From positions 3,175,734 through 3,239,733 of the forward strand of contig CP011020.1 of NCBI GenBank assembly GCA_001023535.1: 64,000 nucleotides of DNA. The letters run 5' to 3'. Numbering within the stretch: the first letter of the stretch is position 1; each line of letters opens with the position of its first letter. This stretch comes from Pseudomonas chlororaphis. GTDB lineage: Bacteria > Pseudomonadota > Gammaproteobacteria > Pseudomonadales > Pseudomonadaceae. The notes beneath the pieces were generated by a model. It searched no databases. It was not told the DNA's origin and saw nothing but the letters and a program-made list of their open reading frames with translations. Shown one piece after another: positions 28,760-38,611 of this stretch. The position numbers and the translations under genes are program-made.

Positions 28760-30941
28760 GTTCAGGTTCCTGGCGCAGCGGCGGTGCGTAGGCCGCCAAT
28801 GGTGATTGCGGGTCGAGCAGCGAGGTGCGGATGAAATGCAGGTAGCTTTTCACCCGCCGCAGGGCGGACGTGTCGAAGTGCGGCGCGAAGGGTTCGTCAG
28901 TGGCCTGCACGCGCCCGATGGCGTGATCGACCGCCGCCAGGGCCCGTTCCAGGTTGCTGTGGCCCGGCTGGCGGAACAGCCGCACCAGCGCCCTGCCCAT
29001 CCCGCGGATCGCCTGGCGCCACGGCTGGCTTTCGGCATACGCCGGGTGCACCGGCAGGATCGCCTGCTCCTTGCGCAACTCGATGATCGCGTGGCCGACT
29101 TCCAGCACCACGAACATCCAGCGCAGCAGATCACGCTGCACCCCAGGCTGGCCCGCCGCCAAGCCATAGGCTTGGTGCAGCAGGTCCCGACTACGGCTTT
29201 CGAACCCCGAGGCCAGGCCCTTGAGCTTGCCGCTGATGGCGAACACCACTTGCTCGCGCAAATCCTGTTCGAGCCGACGCCACAGCCAACGGCTATTGGG
29301 CGGCAGGATGATCGCGCCGGCGGCCGCGCACACCAGCATGCCGAGGATCATCGCCAGGTAATCGTTGATGAACGCGTAGGGGTTGTAGACGGTCAGATTG
29401 TCCGGCACCGAGCCGGTGCAGAAGAAGATCAGCAACCCCAGCCCGACGCCGGCGTACTGCGGTCGGGAACTGAGAAACGACCCCAGCATGATGACCGGCG
29501 CGAGCATCACGCAGAGCAGCGGGAAACCGTCGATCAGAGGAAACACGAAGAACATCTCGACGAAGCCGATCAACGCGCCAAGCAAAGTGCCGCAAGCCAT
29601 CTGGAACGCCATGCGCTTGGGGTTCGGCGTCGCCGCCGACAAACCCACGGTAGCCGCGGCGATCATCGTCATCGTCGCGCCACTCGGCCAGGCCGTGGCC
29701 ACCCAATAGCTGCCCAGCACCAACAGGATGAAGGCGGCGCGAAACCCCGAGGCGGCCGCCGCCAGGCCATTGGTCTGGGGCACGAACGGCTCGTCCCAGC
29801 GCTCACGTTCGTGACGGTGGTCGGCCAGGGAGGCGTGGGTCAGGGCATAACCGTGCAGGTCATCGACAAAGCGGTAGAGCAGTTCATAAGCCGTATGGAA
29901 ATCCAACTGCTGGGCGTCACTCGGCGCCGTTTCCTGGAACAGCGCCCGCAGCCGCCGCACCTGCGCCGGCAGGTCGGCCTTGTACTCGGCCAGCGCCACC
30001 GCCAGCCGCGCCGCATCGGTGTCGGTCAGCGGCCGGCCACTGAAACCGTCCAGCCGTTCCGCCAGCGTCTGCAAGCCCGGCTTGATGGCATTCACCACGT
30101 GATCGGCGGCGCTGCCACACAGGCGTTCGAGCAACTGGTGCAAGACGTTGAAGCGGGTGGTGATGCCCATGAATTCGCTGTTCAGGCGACTGAGCCGGCC
30201 ATTGCGGCGGCGCATGTGCGGGTCTTCGAACACGGTCACACTGCGCAGGCTTTCCAGGCCGACAGCTTCGGCGATGAAGCGCACATTGCCGGCTTCGAAT
30301 GCCTCCCGCCGGCTGCGTCCGCGCAAGCCATCGGTGACGAACAGGGCAAACACGCCGAAGCGCTGGTACAAGGCATTGCGCATGGCGGCGCTGGCGGTCT
30401 GCGGCAGGATCGCGGCGCTGACTAGGGTGGCGCAGAGAATTCCCAGGGAAATCTCCAGCACCCGCCACACCGCCGCCATGAACGCCCCTTCCGGGTGCGC
30501 CAGGGCGGGCAGGCCGATCATCGCGGCGGTGTAGCCGGCCAGTACGAAACCGTATGCACGAAAGTTGCGATAACGCGCCGCGCCGGCCGTGCAGAGACCG
30601 ACCCAGAGCGTCAGGCTGCCGAGAAACAATTCGGTGTTCTGGGCGAACAGGGCAATCAACGCCACCATCACCGCCGAGCCGGCCAGGGTGCCGAGAAAGC
30701 GGTAGAAACTCTTGGCGAACACCTGGCCACTCTGCGGCTGCATGACGATGAACACGGTGATCATGGCCGTGCGCGGCTGTGGCAGTTCCAGGCGCATCGC
30801 CAACCACAGCGTGAGGAAGGCGGCCAGCAGGACCTTGAACATGTAGACCCAGGTCACCCCGTCGCTGCGGGCCCAGTCGTAGAAGCCGCGGCGCCATTCG
30901 AGGCGGTAGAGCCAGCGCAGGGAGGCAAATAACGGTGTCAT
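28749..30941 (-). CDS. FUSC-family inner-membrane efflux protein (AaeB-like)
   Basis: A protein of about 730 residues with two blocks of five to six transmembrane helices (about 25-190 and 390-540), each followed by a long cytoplasmic region. This is the AaeB/FUSC layout. It probably forms the inner-membrane component of a tripartite pump with the adjacent adaptor and the NodT-like channel. ATG 30941 and an in-frame GTG 30950 are both possible starts, and no ribosome site is decisive. Substrates of relatives are aromatic acids such as p-hydroxybenzoate or fusaric acid. Confidence 0.88.
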   Translation of the reverse strand: MTPLFASLRWLYRLEWRRGFYDWARSDGVTWVYMFKVLLAAFLTLWLAMRLELPQPRTAMITVFIVMQPQSGQVFAKSFYRFLGTLAGSAVMVALIALFAQNTELFLGSLTLWVGLCTAGAARYRNFRAYGFVLAGYTAAMIGLPALAHPEGAFMAAVWRVLEISLGILCATLVSAAILPQTASAAMRNALYQRFGVFALFVTDGLRGRSRREAFEAGNVRFIAEAVGLESLRSVTVFEDPHMRRRNGRLSRLNSEFMGITTRFNVLHQLLERLCGSAADHVVNAIKPGLQTLAERLDGFSGRPLTDTDAARLAVALAEYKADLPAQVRRLRALFQETAPSDAQQLDFHTAYELLYRFVDDLHGYALTHASLADHRHERERWDEPFVPQTNGLAAAASGFRAAFILLVLGSYWVATAWPSGATMTMIAAATVGLSAATPNPKRMAFQMACGTLLGALIGFVEMFFVFPLIDGFPLLCVMLAPVIMLGSFLSSRPQYAGVGLGLLIFFCTGSVPDNLTVYNPYAFINDYLAMILGMLVCAAAGAIILPPNSRWLWRRLEQDLREQVVFAISGKLKGLASGFESRSRDLLHQAYGLAAGQPGVQRDLLRWMFVVLEVGHAIIELRKEQAILPVHPAYAESQPWRQAIRGMGRALVRLFRQPGHSNLERALAAVDHAIGRVQATDEPFAPHFDTSALRRVKSYLHFIRTSLLDPQSPLAAYAPPLRQEPEHAP

Positions 30942-31008
30942 AGGCAGCACTCAACCAAGGAAAACACTGCCCCTGTGGCAAGCGCCCTCGCCACGGTACG
31001 GTTCCAGT

Positions 31009-32469
31009 TCATTTCGCGGGCACATCACTACCGGCGCCGAGCCCGCCGCCCAGCGCCGTCACCAGGTCGGCGTGGGCACTCAGGCGCGCGGCCTCCACCT
31101 GCTGTTGCACCTGTTGCTGCTTGAACAACAGGCTCTGGGCGTTGAGCACGTTGAGGTAGTCGGTCAGCCCGCGCTGGAACGCCACCAGCGCAATGTCGTA
31201 GGTGCGTTGCGCCGCCGCCACGGACTCGGCGGCGAAAGCGTGTTGCTTGTCCATGGACTGGCGACGGATCAGCTGGTCGGAGATGCCCTTGAGCGCATTG
31301 ACCAGCGTCTGGTTGTAATGCGCTACGGCCAGGTCATAGCCGGCGGCCGCCTCGCCCAACTGTGCGCGCAGGCGCCCACCCTCGAAAATCGGCAGCGAGA
31401 TCGCCGGCCCGACGTTGTAGGTGAGCTTCTTGCCGGTGAGAAACTCCAGCATGCCACCGCCGGTGGCCATGTAGCCCAGGCTGCCCACCAGGTCGACATT
31501 GGGGTAGAACCCCGCGTGAGCCACGTCGATGCCCCGGGCCTGGGCCGCCACCTGCCAACGCCCCGCCACCACATCCGGACGCTGGCCGAGCAGGTCGGCG
31601 GGCAGTGCCGAGGGCAGTTTCAGGGGGGCGCCAAGGACCAGCGTCGGACGCTGCAACTGCGCGCCCGCACCCGGTCCCTTGCCCGCCAGCGCGGCCAATT
31701 GATTGCGACTCAAGGCAATGGCTTCGTCGATGGCGTCGAGTTGACGGTGAGTCTCGGGCAACGGCGCCTGGGCCTGGCTCACCTCGAAATGGGTGCCGAT
31801 GCCGCCCTTCAGGCGTTTTTGCGCCAAGTCGAGAATCTGCTCCTGTTGGTGCAGCGTCGCGACGACGATATCCCGCTGGGCGTAGTGCAGGGACAACTGA
31901 ATGTAGGCGTGCACGATGTTGTTCTGCAGTTCCAGTTGCGCCTGCCGCGCCTCGGCCACGCTCGCGTGGGCCAGGTCCACCGCCCGCTCGCTGGCGTTGC
32001 GCTCCCGGCCCCGCAGGTCCAGGGCATAGCTCAAGCCCAGGGCGGCATTGTTGTCCCAGGTGGTGGTATTGGCCAGCTCGCCAGGGCCGTAGAACTGATC
32101 GGTGGGCCAGTTGTGACGCTTGAGGGTCGCTTCGCCGTTGACCTGCAGCGACTCGGCGGCCTCGACCACACCGGCCATGGCCTTGGCCTGTCGAACCCGG
32201 GCCGCGGCCATCGCCAGGCTCGGGTTGCCTTGCAGGGCCAGGTCGATCCAGCGATCCAACTGCCGATCGCCATAAGCCTGCCACCACTGGCGTTCGGGCC
32301 AGTGGGCATCGCGGGCGGCTTCGCGAATGGCGGCATCGGTGGCCAGTTGATCGGCCGGCATGGCCTCGCCCCGCGGCGCAATCCCTCCCGTACCGATGCA
32401 ACCGCTGATGGTGAACGCCAGAACCCAAACACTGAGAGTCTTCAGCTCTCTGCTGATGCAACGCGGCAC
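31009..32469 (-). CDS. NodT-family outer-membrane efflux lipoprotein
   Basis: An OprM/TolC-like channel of 486 residues. The lipoprotein signal ends at lipobox I-S-G-C24. Two outer-membrane-factor repeats with long coiled-coil helices follow. It is the first gene of the operon, 67 nt or less before the FUSC gene, and is divergent from a LysR regulator. It supplies the outer-membrane exit duct for this pump. Confidence 0.92.
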   Translation of the reverse strand: MPRCISRELKTLSVWVLAFTISGCIGTGGIAPRGEAMPADQLATDAAIREAARDAHWPERQWWQAYGDRQLDRWIDLALQGNPSLAMAAARVRQAKAMAGVVEAAESLQVNGEATLKRHNWPTDQFYGPGELANTTTWDNNAALGLSYALDLRGRERNASERAVDLAHASVAEARQAQLELQNNIVHAYIQLSLHYAQRDIVVATLHQQEQILDLAQKRLKGGIGTHFEVSQAQAPLPETHRQLDAIDEAIALSRNQLAALAGKGPGAGAQLQRPTLVLGAPLKLPSALPADLLGQRPDVVAGRWQVAAQARGIDVAHAGFYPNVDLVGSLGYMATGGGMLEFLTGKKLTYNVGPAISLPIFEGGRLRAQLGEAAAGYDLAVAHYNQTLVNALKGISDQLIRRQSMDKQHAFAAESVAAAQRTYDIALVAFQRGLTDYLNVLNAQSLLFKQQQVQQQVEAARLSAHADLVTALGGGLGAGSDVPAK

Positions 32470-32810
32470 TTGCGAAAATATCCTGAGATGGGCATGACAG
32501 AAGGAAGGTAGTTGCCTGTTACCGCCAAACCTGTGGGAGCGAGCTTGCTCGCGATGAAGGCGTCACAGTCAGCTTCTTTACAAGCTGACACTCCGCTATC
32601 GCGAGCAAGCTCGCTCCCACAGCAAGCCCGGGCTCAAGACCTCGGTGTAAGGCGCTGCAACAGTGGAGGCAATTCTAGGTACGAGGCTCATCGGCGATAA
32701 GCCGACCTTTCTGCGAATCTTTGTTACCGTTAACGCGATAATCCCATCGTCGGGGTCCCGTAGCGCTGTAACTTCATGTCACAATTTGCTACCTCCCAAG
32801 AGAGCCCTCC
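32470..32810. promoter_or_regulatory. Divergent promoter region between efflux operon and LysR gene
   Basis: This 341-nt region holds a REPIN (32531-32622) and, nearer the LysR gene, two palindromes: GTTACCGTTAAC (32723-32734) and CGATAATCCCATCG (32736-32749). These lie where a LysR-type regulator usually binds its own divergent promoter. Binding is inferred. Confidence 0.45.
32531..32622. repeat. REPIN upstream of the NodT operon
   Basis: CTGTGGGAGCGAGCTTGCTC and GAGCAAGCTCGCTCCCACAG are perfect inverted arms. The spacer includes AGCTTCTTTACAAGCT, itself an inverted repeat. Confidence 0.95.
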
Positions 32811-33779
32811 ATGGACACCTTGCAAAACATGCGCGCGTTCAGCTGTGTTGCCGAAGCTGGCAGTTTCACCGCTGCCGCCGCGCAACTGGACACCACCACG
32901 GCCAACGTTTCGCGCGCGGTTTCCAACCTCGAAGCCCACCTGCAAACCCGCTTGCTCAACCGCACCACCCGACGGATTGCCCTGACCGAGGCGGGTAAGC
33001 GCTACTTGCTGCGTTGCGAGCAGATCCTGGCGTATGTGGAAGAAGCCGAAGCCGAGGCCAGCGATGCCCACGCGCGCCCCGCCGGGCAGTTGAAGGTCCA
33101 CACCATGACCGGTATCGGCCAGCATTTCGTGATCGACGCCATTGCCCGCTACCGCAAGACCCATCCGGACGTCACGTTCGACCTGACCCTGGCCAACCGG
33201 GTGCCGGACATCCTCGACGAGGGCTACGACGTGTCCATCGTGCTCGCCAGCGAGCTGCCGGATTCGGGTTTTGTCTCCCAGCGCCTGGGGATCACCTACA
33301 GCATCGTCTGCGCGTCCCCGGCCTACGTGAAGGCCAGCGGCTGCCCACAAAAGCCCAGCGACCTGCTCAACCACGCCTGCCTGAGGCTGGTCAGCCCGGT
33401 CATTCCGCTGGAAAAATGGGTGTTCGACGGCCCGGAAGGCCAGGAAATGGTCACCATCAACAGCTCACCGTTCCTGGTGAATTCTGCCGACGCGATGAAA
33501 ACCGCGATCATCAGCGGCATGGGGATCGGGGTGTTGCCGGTGTACGCCGCCATCGAAGGCCTGCGTAACGGCACGCTGGTGCGGGTCATGCCCAACTACC
33601 GCTCCCAGGAACTGAACCTCTACGCCATCTACCCTTCACGCCAATACCTGGACGCGAAGATCAAGACCTGGGTCGAATACCTGCGCGGCTCGTTGCCGGA
33701 AATCCTGGCGGCGCACCAGGCCGAGCTCACGGCCTATGAATTGAGTGGCAGCCTGGCGGGCGCACGGGCGGTGAACTGA
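32811..33779 (+). CDS. LysR-family transcriptional regulator (AaeR-like position)
   Basis: The 322-residue protein has an N-terminal winged helix-turn-helix (about 1-60; FTAAAAQLDTTTANVSRAV) and a C-terminal LysR substrate-binding domain from about 90. It is transcribed divergently from the NodT-FUSC-DUF1656-HlyD operon, as aaeR is from aaeXAB in E. coli, so it most likely controls that pump in response to an aromatic or other small effector. Effector unknown. Confidence 0.9.
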   Translation: MDTLQNMRAFSCVAEAGSFTAAAAQLDTTTANVSRAVSNLEAHLQTRLLNRTTRRIALTEAGKRYLLRCEQILAYVEEAEAEASDAHARPAGQLKVHTMTGIGQHFVIDAIARYRKTHPDVTFDLTLANRVPDILDEGYDVSIVLASELPDSGFVSQRLGITYSIVCASPAYVKASGCPQKPSDLLNHACLRLVSPVIPLEKWVFDGPEGQEMVTINSSPFLVNSADAMKTAIISGMGIGVLPVYAAIEGLRNGTLVRVMPNYRSQELNLYAIYPSRQYLDAKIKTWVEYLRGSLPEILAAHQAELTAYELSGSLAGARAVN

Positions 33780-33805
33780 AACCGCTCGTGCTCAACAGAG
33801 GCGGC

Positions 33806-34048
33806 TCAGCGCTTGCCCATCGAGCGACGCGTGCCGGGAGGCGCGGCGCCCGGGGTCTTGGTGTGGCCGCTCTTCGCGCCGTTCTTGTACCACGGCTGTT
33901 GCGCGGCCCCTTTGGCCGCGGCCAACTCGCCGGGCTTGAACGGAAACTTGAAGGCCGGGATCGCCGCCTTGTCGCGCTCGGCGCTGGGAACATCGCTGTC
34001 AGGCCGCTCGGCCTGGTCGTCGGCGAGCGACGGTGTCGGGGAAGTCAT
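33806..34048 (-). CDS. Small basic protein of unknown function
   Basis: The 80-residue protein is rich in Pro, Lys and Gly. Its central FKFPFKPGELAAAKGA and the end GTRRSMGKR have a constrained look, and the codon use is normal for this genome. I recall similar short proteins in other Pseudomonas genomes but know no function. No signal, helix bundle or membrane segment is evident; it may be largely disordered and nucleic-acid binding. It converges on the LysR gene. Confidence 0.6.
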   Translation of the reverse strand: MTSPTPSLADDQAERPDSDVPSAERDKAAIPAFKFPFKPGELAAAKGAAQQPWYKNGAKSGHTKTPGAAPPGTRRSMGKR

Positions 34049-34349
34049 GTCAATGTGTTCACTTGAGGTGGGACATCAATCCGTGGCGAGGGAGCTTGCT
34101 CCCGCTGGGCTGCGCAGCAGCCCCACAATAGGTGCGTGTCGGGGCGGTTGAGCGAGCCACGAAAGCGCGCAGTATACCCGCCCGCCACGGCAATGCATCG
34201 GGCAGATTCGATCAGCGTCACCACTCGTCCGACAGCCCCTTGGGACGAAACTGACGCGCCTGTCAGTTAGGCGTCACCTTCCTGACCGCCTCGCAACGCT
34301 ATATAAGAGCGGTAGAAATCCCACCGTCCTGAACCGGCTCTTCGCATCC
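34049..34349. promoter_or_regulatory. Upstream region of the RND pump operon
   Basis: It holds a single REP hairpin (34082-34128). Further down, CTGAC-gcgcct-GTCAG (34251-34266) is a perfect inverted repeat, overlapping a looser TGACGCGCCT/AGGCGTCA pair, and TATATAA (34300-34306) is a possible -10 element. The palindrome is a candidate operator, perhaps for the two-component regulator encoded downstream. Confidence 0.4.
34082..34128. repeat. Single REP element
   Basis: CGTGGCGAGGGAGCTTGCTC is followed by the GGGCTGCGCAGCAGCCCCA hairpin; there is no inverted partner arm. Confidence 0.8.
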
Positions 34350-35507
34350 ATGCACATCCAGAAAAAAACCGTCCTGCTCGTTGCGTTCCTGGTCGCCCTG
34401 GCGGCCCTGGTCTTCTGGTTGCTCATGAAGCCCGTCACCGCCAAGCCTGCCGCGCCCGCCGCCATTCCGGTGCGGGTGGTCAGCGTGGTGCAAAAGGATG
34501 TGCCGCGCTTTGCCAGCGGCATCGGCACGGTGCTGTCGCTGCACAGCGTGGTCATTCGTCCGCAGATCGACGGCATCCTGACCCGCCTGCTGGTCAAGGA
34601 AGGGCAACGGGTGCAAAAAGGCGACCTGCTGGCGACCATCGACGACCGCTCGATCCGCGCCAGCCTCGACCAGGCCAGGGCCCAGCTCGGCGAGAGCCAG
34701 GCTCAACTGGCGGTGGCCCAGGTCAATCTCAAGCGCTACAAGCTGCTGAGCGTCGACGACGGCGTGTCGAAGCAGACCTACGACCAGCAACAGGCTTTGG
34801 TCAATCAGCTCAAGGCCACGGCCCAGGGCAACCAGGCGGCCATCGACGCGGCCACGGTGCAGTTGTCCTACACCCAGATCCGTTCCCCGGTGACCGGGCG
34901 CGTCGGCATCCGCAACGTCGACGAAGGCAACTTCCTGCGCACCAGCGACACCGAAGGCCTGTTCACGGTGACCCAGATCGACCCGATCGCGGTGGAGTTC
35001 TCCCTGCCCCAGCAAATGCTGCCCACCCTGCAACGCTTGATCGCCGCGCCCGACCAGGCCCTGGTCCAGGCGTTCATCGGCGCCGATGCCACGACCGGGG
35101 AACTGCTCGGCGAGGGTCGGCTGAGCCTGATCGACAACCAGATCAACGCCAACACTGGAACGCTGCGGGCCAAGGCTGAGTTCAGCAACGCCGCGCAACG
35201 GCTGTGGCCAGGGCAACTGGTGACCCTGAAGATCCAAACCACGGTCGACAAGGACGCCCTGGTGGTGCCGCCGACCGTGGTCCAGCGCGGGCTGGAGCAA
35301 CACTTCGTGTACCGGGTCAAGGGCGATACGGTGGAGAGCGTGCCGGTGGTGATGGTCCATCAGGACAGCGACCTGAACATCATCAAGGGCGTGAACCCCG
35401 GCGACCAACTGGTCAGCGACGGCCAATCACGGCTCAAGCCCGGCAGCCACATCCAGGTGCTCAGTGACCCACCGGCCCTGGCCAAGTCCGCGGAGCCGCA
35501 ACCATGA
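34350..35507 (+). CDS. RND efflux periplasmic adaptor (MdtA/MuxA-like)
   Basis: A membrane-fusion protein of 385 residues with an N-terminal membrane anchor (about 7-26). The lipoyl domain has RPQIDGILTRLLVKEGQRV, and a coiled-coil hairpin follows (about 110-170). The second lipoyl half and beta-barrel are next. It overlaps the RND permease gene by 4 nt. No outer-membrane channel gene is present in this operon, so the pump probably uses a channel encoded elsewhere. Confidence 0.9.
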   Translation: MHIQKKTVLLVAFLVALAALVFWLLMKPVTAKPAAPAAIPVRVVSVVQKDVPRFASGIGTVLSLHSVVIRPQIDGILTRLLVKEGQRVQKGDLLATIDDRSIRASLDQARAQLGESQAQLAVAQVNLKRYKLLSVDDGVSKQTYDQQQALVNQLKATAQGNQAAIDAATVQLSYTQIRSPVTGRVGIRNVDEGNFLRTSDTEGLFTVTQIDPIAVEFSLPQQMLPTLQRLIAAPDQALVQAFIGADATTGELLGEGRLSLIDNQINANTGTLRAKAEFSNAAQRLWPGQLVTLKIQTTVDKDALVVPPTVVQRGLEQHFVYRVKGDTVESVPVVMVHQDSDLNIIKGVNPGDQLVSDGQSRLKPGSHIQVLSDPPALAKSAEPQP

Positions 35508-38500
35508 AGGGCCGCGGCTCGATTTCGACGTGGTGCATCAACCACCCGATCGCCACGGTGCTGCTGACATTCGCCCTGGTCCTGCTGGGGCTGATCGCGT
35601 TTCCCCGCTTGCCCGTCGCGCCGTTGCCGGAGGCGGAGTTCCCGACCATCCAGGTCAACGCCCAGCTACCCGGCGCCAGCCCGGAAACCATGGCGTCGTC
35701 GGTGGCGACACCGCTGGAGGTGCAATTCAGCGCCATCCCCGGCATCACCCAGATGACCTCCAGCAGCGCCTTGGGCTCGACCAACCTGATCCTGCAATTC
35801 AGCCTCGGCAAAAGCATCGACACCGCCGCCCAGGAAGTGCAGGCGGCCATCAACACCGCCGCCGGCAAACTGCCCAACGACATGCCGAACCTGCCGACCT
35901 GGCGCAAGGTCAACCCGGCCGACAGCCCCGTGCTGATCCTCAGCATCAGCTCCACCCTGATGCCCGGTACCGAGCTGAGCGACTACGTTGAAACGCTTCT
36001 TGCCCGTCAGATCAGCCAGATCGATGGCGTAGGACAAGTCAACATCACCGGCCAGCAACGCCCGGCGATCCGGGTCCAGGCCTCGGCCGACCGGCTCGCC
36101 GCCATCGGCCTGACCCTGGCCGACATCCGCCTGTCGCTGCAACAGGCCAGCCTCAACCTGGCCAAGGGCGCCCTGTACGGTGAATCGAGCATTTCCACCC
36201 TGTCCACCAACGACCAGCTGTTCCAGCCCGAGGAATACCGTGAGCTGATCGTGTCCTACAAAAATGGCGCACCGGTGCACCTCAAGGACGTCGCCAAGGT
36301 CATCAGCGGCTCGGAAAACGCCTACGTCCAGGCCTGGTCCGACAACGAACCAGGGCTCAACCTGGTGATCTTCCGGCAGCCGGGGGCGAATATCGTCGAG
36401 ACCGTCGACCGTATCCAGGCGGCCCTGCCGACCCTGCAAGCCATGTTGCCCGCCGCGATGCAGGTCAAGGTGCTGATCGACCGTACCCAGACCATCCGCG
36501 CCTCGCTGCACGAAGTGGAAATCACCCTGCTGATCACCGTGTTGCTGGTGGTGGCGGTCATGGCCCTGTTCCTGCGCCAGCTCTCGGCAACCCTGATTGT
36601 CTCGGCGGTGCTGGGGGTTTCGCTGACCGCCAGTTTCGCCCTGATGTACATCATGGGCTTCAGCCTGAACAACCTGACCCTGGTGGCGATCGTCATTTCG
36701 GTGGGCTTCGTGGTGGACGATGCGATCGTGGTGGTGGAGAACATTCACCGTCATCTTGAGGCCGGCGAAGGCATGCGCGAGGCGGCGATCAAGGGCGCCG
36801 GCGAGATCGGCTTCACGGTGGTGTCCATCAGCTTCTCGCTGATCGCCGCGTTCATCCCGCTGCTGTTCATGGGCGGCGTGGTCGGGCGGCTGTTCAAGGA
36901 ATTTGCCCTGACGGCCACCTCCACCATCCTGATCTCGGTGGTGGTGTCGTTGACCCTGGCGCCGACCCTCGCCGCGCTGTTCATGCGCGCCCCGGTGCAT
37001 CATGCCCACGGCAAGCCGGGTTTCGGCGAACGCCTGCTAGCCCGGTACGAACGCGGATTGCGGCGGGCCCTGGCTCACCAGAAGCTGATGATCGGCGTGT
37101 TCGGCCTGACCCTGGCGCTGGCCGTGGGCGGCTACGTGTTCATTCCCAAGGGCTTCTTCCCGGTCCAGGACACCGGCCTGGTGCTGGGCACCAGCGAGGC
37201 CGCCGCCGACGTGTCGTTCCCGGACATGGTCGCCAAGCACAAGGCCCTGGCCGACATCGTCGCCGCCGACCCGGCCGTGGCAACCTTTTCCCACTCCGTC
37301 GGCGTTTCGGGCAACAACCAGACCATCGCCAACGGCCGCTTCTGGATCGCCCTCAAGCCTCGGGACCAGCGGGATGTCTCGGCCAGCGGCTTCATCGACC
37401 GGATTCGCCCCAAGCTGCTGAAGATCCCCGGCGTGGTCCTGTACCTGCGAGCCGGGCAAGACATCAACTTAAGCTCCGGCCCCAGCCGTGCCCAGTATCA
37501 ATACGTGCTCAAGAGCAACGACGGGCCGAGCCTCACGGCCTGGACCCAGAAGCTCACCGACAAATTGCGTGGCAACCCGGCGTTCCGCGACATCTCCAAT
37601 GACTTGCAACCAGGTGGCAGCATCACTCACATCAACATCGACCGCAGTGCCGCCGCGCGCTTCGGCCTCACCGCCAGCGACGTCGACCAGGCCTTGTACG
37701 ACGCCTTCGGCCAGCGGCAGATCAACGAGTTCCAGACCGAGACCAACCAGTACAACGTCATCCTGGAACTCGACACCGCACAACGCGGCAAGGCCGAGAG
37801 CCTGGCGTACTTCTACCTGCGCTCGCCCCTGAGCGGCGAGATGGTGCCGCTCTCGGCCCTGGCCCGCTTCGACGCACCGAGCAGCGGCCCGTTGTCGATT
37901 GCCCACGACGGCATGTTCCCGGCCGCCAACCTCTCGTTCAACCTCGCGCCGGGCGTGGCGTTGGGGGATGCGGTGTGGATGCTCGACCAGGCCAAGAACG
38001 AGATCGGCATGCCGGCCGCCATCACCGGCAACTTCCAGGGCGCGGCCCAGGCGTTCCAGAGTTCGCTGGCCAGCCAGCCGTGGCTGATCCTCGCCGCGCT
38101 GGTGGCGGTGTACATCATCCTCGGCGTGCTTTACGAGAGCTTCGTGCATCCGTTGACCATCATCTCCACCCTGCCCTCGGCGGGCCTCGGTGCGCTGATC
38201 ATGCTCTGGCTGCTGGGCCAGGACTTTTCGATCATGGCCCTGATCGGCCTGGTCCTGCTGATCGGCATCGTCAAGAAAAACGGCATCCTGATGATCGACT
38301 TCGCCCTCGACGCCCAGCGCAACGGCGGGCTGTCCCCTCAGGAAGCGATCTTCCAGGCCTGCGTGACCCGCTTCCGGCCGATCATGATGACGACCTTGGC
38401 CGCCCTGCTCGGCGCCCTGCCGCTGATGCTCGGCTACGGCACTGGCGCGGAACTGCGCCAGCCATTGGGCATCGCCGTGGTGGGGGGCCTGCTGGTGAGC

Positions 38501-38602
38501 CAGGCGCTGACGCTGTTCACCACGCCGGTCATATACTTGTGGCTCGAGCGACTGTTCCATCGGCCCAAGCCAGCGCCGACGGCCCTGGCGACCACACACT
38601 GA
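35504..38602 (+). CDS. RND multidrug efflux permease (HAE1 family, MdtB/MuxB-like)
   Basis: A 1032-residue RND transporter with the twelve-helix, two-loop layout. The proton-relay motif VGFVVDDAIVVVENI lies in helix 4 with its adjacent Asp pair, and the first helix region and large periplasmic loops are intact. It is normal length for HAE1 pumps that export drugs and other amphiphiles. It is co-transcribed with its adaptor and followed 9 nt later by a two-component regulator. Substrate unknown. Confidence 0.92.
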   Translation: MKGRGSISTWCINHPIATVLLTFALVLLGLIAFPRLPVAPLPEAEFPTIQVNAQLPGASPETMASSVATPLEVQFSAIPGITQMTSSSALGSTNLILQFSLGKSIDTAAQEVQAAINTAAGKLPNDMPNLPTWRKVNPADSPVLILSISSTLMPGTELSDYVETLLARQISQIDGVGQVNITGQQRPAIRVQASADRLAAIGLTLADIRLSLQQASLNLAKGALYGESSISTLSTNDQLFQPEEYRELIVSYKNGAPVHLKDVAKVISGSENAYVQAWSDNEPGLNLVIFRQPGANIVETVDRIQAALPTLQAMLPAAMQVKVLIDRTQTIRASLHEVEITLLITVLLVVAVMALFLRQLSATLIVSAVLGVSLTASFALMYIMGFSLNNLTLVAIVISVGFVVDDAIVVVENIHRHLEAGEGMREAAIKGAGEIGFTVVSISFSLIAAFIPLLFMGGVVGRLFKEFALTATSTILISVVVSLTLAPTLAALFMRAPVHHAHGKPGFGERLLARYERGLRRALAHQKLMIGVFGLTLALAVGGYVFIPKGFFPVQDTGLVLGTSEAAADVSFPDMVAKHKALADIVAADPAVATFSHSVGVSGNNQTIANGRFWIALKPRDQRDVSASGFIDRIRPKLLKIPGVVLYLRAGQDINLSSGPSRAQYQYVLKSNDGPSLTAWTQKLTDKLRGNPAFRDISNDLQPGGSITHINIDRSAAARFGLTASDVDQALYDAFGQRQINEFQTETNQYNVILELDTAQRGKAESLAYFYLRSPLSGEMVPLSALARFDAPSSGPLSIAHDGMFPAANLSFNLAPGVALGDAVWMLDQAKNEIGMPAAITGNFQGAAQAFQSSLASQPWLILAALVAVYIILGVLYESFVHPLTIISTLPSAGLGALIMLWLLGQDFSIMALIGLVLLIGIVKKNGILMIDFALDAQRNGGLSPQEAIFQACVTRFRPIMMTTLAALLGALPLMLGYGTGAELRQPLGIAVVGGLLVSQALTLFTTPVIYLWLERLFHRPKPAPTALATTH

Positions 38603-38611
38603 GGCCGGCCC

